Shown: in pieces, positions 59,800 through 64,000 of the stretch
Numbering within the stretch: position 1 is the stretch's first letter
How the letters are laid out: each line of letters opens with the position of its first letter
NCBI RefSeq assembly: GCF_000213175.1
Contig: NW_009799099.1
Location: forward strand, 3,439,599 to 3,503,598
DNA length: 64,000 nucleotides
Direction of reading: 5' to 3'
Origin: Neurospora tetrasperma FGSC 2508
Lineage: Eukaryota; Ascomycota; Sordariomycetes; Sordariales; Sordariaceae
The notes under the pieces: model-generated
Database searches by the model: none
Told to the model about the DNA's origin: nothing
Seen by the model: only the letters and a program-made list of their open reading frames with translations
Position numbers and translations under genes: made by a program

Positions 59800-62560
59800 A
59801 GTATATTATATTAACGAAAAGTAAAATGTAAAATTAAGGAAGTATTTAGACGAAAATTTAAAATAAGGATATATTTAAAAATTTATATTATTAATAGGGT
59901 ACCTTATTCTCTTTGTACCGAAGAAGGATAGAAAGCTACGCTTTTATATTAATTATAAATAATTAAATTAAGAGATTATAAAAAATAATTATCCTTTACC
60001 TTTAATTTTATATATCCGAAGTTAATTAGGAGGAGTATAATACTTTATACGCCTTAATTTACTTATTATTTATACCTATATTTGAATTAAGGAAAGAAAT
60101 GAATAGAAAATAATATTTCGTATACTCTATAAATATTATAAATACTTTATTATACCCTTTAGATTAATTAATATATTTATAATATTCTAATCTATTATCA
60201 ATTATGTAATTCGACCCTACTTTAATAAATTCGCTATTTACTACCTGAATAATATTCTTATTTATTCTAGAATTTTTATAAAATATAAGAAATATATAAC
60301 GAAAGTACTAAACGTACTATACGAATATAAACTCTTTATTAATATAGAGAAACACGAATTCTATATAAAAGAAATTATATTTTTTAAATATTTAATTTTA
60401 AAGAATAAAATTAGGATAGAATTAAATAAAGTAGAAGCTATATAAAATTAGCCTACGCTTAGGAATATAATTCAAATTTATAGGTTCTTAAGATTTATTA
60501 ATTTTTATTAGATATTTATATAAGACTATAGAAAAATTATAAGGCTATTATACGAACTTACTAAGAAGGAGGCCGTTTTTATATAAAGAAAAACGGAAGA
60601 GGAAGTTTTTAGGGCTATTTATAATATAATTATTATAAACTTTATATTAAAACTTTTTAACCTAAGTAAACCCTTTAAAATCGAAACCGATATATTAAAT
60701 TATACTATCGGAGGACAATTAGGGTAGTATAATAATTAAAGAAAATTATATTTTATAATTTTCTTCTCAAAAAAGTTAGAAGGACCCTATTATAATTACC
60801 CTATTTATAATAAAGAACTCTTAATTATTATTAAAATATTTTAAAAATAGAGGCTATACTTTAATAGAACTATATATAAAATATAAATCTATACCAATTA
60901 TAATAATCTTTAGTACTTTACAATTACGAAGGTACTTAATAGCTACTAAATATAATAGGCCGAATTCTTATTAGAATTCAATTTTAAAATTAATTATAAA
61001 AAGGGTTCTAAAAACGCCCGAACCGACGCTTTAAACTAACGGACGGATTATATAAAAGACGTAGTAAAAGCCTTTATACTATTATTCTAGGAATAATTAA
61101 ATAAAATATTTATATACCCTTTATAAGAATAAATAGAATATTATATTATTTATAGGGTTAAATTGTAGGACCCCGGTTATTAAATTACTATTACAATTTT
61201 AGAAGAGCGATAGAAATAGGAAAATAGCGTAAAAGAAGGAGTTATCCTCTAAAATAATAAATTATAGTACTATAATAAGGTTTATATTTAGCCCGAATAA
61301 TATAAAACGCTTATTATAGGAATATATATATTTAAAATAGGAGGATATATAGGTATTACTAAAATTATAGTATAGATATAGTAGTACTACGACTTTCTAA
61401 GAATAAAAACCGAAGTAGTTCGAATATTATAGGTCTATAAGCGTTGTAATAAAATTAGGGTTATAAGATATAAATTATACGGATTTTTTAAACCTCTAAA
61501 AATTGTAGAAAGGCTATAGAGTTCAGTAACTATAAATTTCATTATTAAATTACTATTATCTACAAATACTATAATAAGAATTATTTATAATAGTATTCTA
61601 ATAATAGTAAATAGGTTAATTAAATAGAATTACTTCTTACTTTTTAAAGAAACATAATTAGTAGAGTAATTTATAAATATAATTTATCGGAATATTATTT
61701 TAATATATAATTAGCTAAAGGAATAGATTATAAATAGAGATACTAAATTTATATCTAAATTTTAGTAAGTATTGATAATTAAGCTCGGTACTAAGAATAA
61801 AATATTAATAGTATATTACCTATAAATAAATAGCCAAATAGAAAGGATTAATTAAATTATAGAATAATATTTAAAGAATTATATTAATTTTAAATAAAGC
61901 GATTAAATAGAATTATTACTAACGGTACAATTAATATATAATACCTCCCCTACGGAGATTATAAAGGTTTCCCCTTTCTTTATAAATTATAAATATAAAT
62001 TAAAATTCTTAGAAGGATTAAATACGAACGTCCCTAGGGCCTTAATTAAAATTGAAAAACTATATATATTATATAAAAAACTTAAGGGAGAATTGGAATT
62101 CGTTAAATAAAAGATAAGCTGGTATTTTAATACAAAAAGGCTTAAAGGACCTCGCTTTAAAGAGGGGGATAAAATCCTTTTATCTATTAAGAATCTTAGG
62201 ATAAAGAGGCTAAATAAGAAATTCGACGACCGACGAGTAGGACTATTCAAAATTAAAAAGAGAATTTCGGATATAGTATATTAATTAAATATTCCTAATA
62301 CTATAAAACTAAAATTATACTCCTTCTATATTGTATTACTAGAATTAGTACCTAAAAATGTACGAATTACTATAAAAACTAGTATTAAGGATGAAGAAGA
62401 AAAATAGGATATAGAATAAATTTTAAATTTATAAATAGTAGATAGAGAATTAGAATACTTTATTAAATAGGAAGGGTTTAGCTTAGAAAATAATATTTAG
62501 GAACCTATTAAAAATTTAAATTACCCTAAGAAATTAAAAGAATTCTACTGAAAGAACCCG
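59800..62560 (+). pseudogene. pol relic: reverse transcriptase, RNase H, integrase, chromodomain
   Basis: Reverse transcriptase motifs appear at 59980-60270: NYPLPLIL, then LGGV, IIPFRLINIFIIF, and YLNN at 60242-60253 where active enzymes have YLDD (both Asp lost by G-to-A). RNase H-like frame follows to about 61000. The integrase region at 61280-62250 shows GYIGITKII, VNRLIK, NRDTKFISKF and NSQIERIN. A chromodomain-like end (ELEYFIK-stop-EGFSLENNI-stop-EPIKNLNYPKKL) lies at 62440-62550. Dense stops throughout, except in the integrase tail around 61980-62270. Confidence 0.7.
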
Positions 62561-63309
62561 GATCGGTTAGGGATAAAGGATTACCTAATTAAGAAATAAG
62601 AAAGGACGAGGTATTTAAGGGCGACTAATTCGCGGGTACGGAAATAATAGAAGTAGAAACGTCCAACGATAATATTATAAGTAAAGGTTTAAACTCCTTC
62701 TCAGCGGCCTTTTCTTCCTTATTCTAAATATCTAATTCAGTTTCCGCAATCCAAATTATTTTACAAACCTTTATAGCCAATTCCTCTTACCGACGCTAAA
62801 CCGTAATTAAGTAAAATATATATTTTTATATTACTTCTATAAGCGCTACTTACTCCTATTTTAATTTCTTATTTTTTATAATTATTTATACTACTAAAGA
62901 AGCGTTAATAAAGACAATTAATAATTGGGAGTTCGGATATTTATACTCCGTATTATAATTTACCTTTTTATAAGGACGAGCGCTACGAATATATTCGCTA
63001 TACTTCTCCCGTCTTAAAAGTTTTTTATAAATAAATTTATAGTTGGAATAGTATTACTAAAATATAATTATAAAACTAAAATATTTAATAGTAAATAATA
63101 ATTACTATTATTGGACGGATAATATAATTAAATATTTAATAATATAATTAGATATAATAATAAGTATAAAGGAAAGGGAAGATTTACTATATTTAAGTAA
63201 TAAAAGGAATAATATAGAAATAAAGGGTAAAAAAGGAATATAGGTAGTTAGTAAAGCTTTTGAAGACGTTAGTTAAGGAGAGGAAGTATTATATTACGAA
63301 TTTAAATAA

Positions 63310-63772
63310 TATTAGGGCTATTTAAACCTTCAGAACGTAATAGCCCCGCCTATAAATAGCTAGTATAATTATAAGAGAGGGAAAGGCCCGGAAGAGTATA
63401 ATAGGTAGTTTACTAATGCGGGTAGTTTACTAGTAAACTAATATTTATAGTAAATTAATATTTATAAGTAAATTAGGGCTTATAGTAAATTATAATACTA
63501 AAGTAAGTATTATATAGATTATAGAGTTTATAATTACGTAGACGGCCAGAAATATATATCCCGCAGTAGGATAAGAAGGTATAAAAGGACGATTAGAGAA
63601 CTTAGATTATTAGATAGTTCGATAGTAGTTAACCGTATAATAGATTATTATTACTAAGACTAATATTACGTACGTATATTTATTGTAAACCTTTTAGCTT
63701 CACCAAATAGCCCTAATAGTCTTTATACCTTCAGCTATCTCACTTAGGCAGATTAGACCGCCGTTCGTTATA
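63310..63772 (+). repeat. Right LTR
   Basis: 463 bases matching the left LTR. Its last 90 bases keep many CpA sites (CTTCACCAAATAGCC, CCTTCAGCTATCTCACTTAGG) that are mutated in the left copy. Confidence 0.85.
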
Positions 63773-64000
63773 GAAATATAGTAAGGGGTTAATATTCTTA
63801 TTATAATTTTTATACTTATACTCTAACTTATATATTTAAATACCAATAAGGATTCGGAACCCCCCAATATATATTATAATACTAAATATACCACTAAGTA
63901 TAATAGTACTACTATAAACGCTTCTAACTATACTCCCTCTATTATATTATATTATTACAACTTCTATTTACACCGCCCGTAACTTATAGCTATCGAATAC
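63773..64000. repeat. RIP-mutated repeat DNA
   Basis: AT-rich DNA continuing past the retrotransposon to the window end. Nothing recognisable. Confidence 0.5.

Larger units (their letters stand above)
56379..63772 (+). mobile_element. Ty3/Gypsy chromovirus-type LTR retrotransposon, RIP-inactivated
   Basis: A 7.4-kb element with two LTRs of 462 and 463 bases around about 6.5 kb of internal DNA. Plus-strand relics follow the Gypsy order: gag with zinc knuckle, reverse transcriptase, RNase H region, integrase, chromodomain. A purine-rich tract (AAGGAGAGGAAG, near 63275) precedes the right LTR. Both LTRs now begin TACTAGGG/TATTAGGG and end CGTTATA, as expected if original TG..CA ends were changed by RIP. 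I could not find a matching target-site duplication. Stops are everywhere, so it is dead. Confidence 0.85.

Noticed and set aside
61987-62250. 87-codon minus-strand frame in the retrotransposon
   Set aside because: Antisense of the integrase tail, which has few stops on either strand.
56374-63777. Target-site duplication around the LTR element
   Set aside because: The bases flanking the two LTR ends do not match; RIP or later rearrangement may have erased it.

Overview
The window is from a filamentous ascomycete, almost certainly a Neurospora species. The coding genes carry short introns with canonical GT..AG borders and CTRAC branch points. One gene encodes a secreted RNase that is very nearly N. 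crassa RNase N1. The last 12 kb is AT-rich repeat DNA in which CpA is almost absent and TpA dominates, with transposon reading frames full of stops: the signature of repeat-induced point mutation (RIP). The gene order (chromate transporter, AA9 monooxygenase, RNase N1) also fits my memory of one stretch of the N. crassa genome; this was not checked.

Layout. 0-4.2 kb: the 3' end of an unknown gene, a dienelactone-hydrolase-family enzyme, a tRNA-Thr(AGU) and a small protein ending in a peroxisomal SKL signal. 5-23 kb is a mixed region. Intact genes are a GH47 mannosidase, an F-box-like protein with degenerate copies of its own N-terminus in its leader, a TauD-type dioxygenase, a double-domain GFA/CENP-V protein and the chromate transporter chr-1. 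Between them lie gene relics: a UstYa (DUF3328) pseudogene, a cytochrome P450 fragment and two unidentified decayed genes. 22.8-31.4 kb: a TFIIA-gamma-like protein with large insertions, an 849-residue conserved fungal protein, a small secreted Kex2-type precursor with two INKR..PWxW units, a divergently placed intact UstYa-family gene, and an AA9 LPMO. 33-51 kb: a GPI-type fasciclin protein, an acidic hypothetical protein, an OCRL-like inositol 5-phosphatase, a Dcp1-like decapping factor, a Swi5/Sae3-like recombination factor, RNase N1, and a DUF3433 membrane protein beside an assembly gap. 52-64 kb: RIP-mutated repeats, including a Tc1/mariner-type DD34E relic and a chromodomain-bearing Ty3/Gypsy LTR retrotransposon with both LTRs.

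The most interesting item is the divergent pair at 27.8-30.3 kb. A signal-peptide protein with repeated Kex2 sites and a repeated PW-x-W motif sits about 1.1 kb from a complete UstYa oxidase gene. This is the minimal arrangement of a dikaritin-type fungal RiPP (ribosomally made cyclic peptide) locus. No product is known to me; the assignment is inference from architecture.
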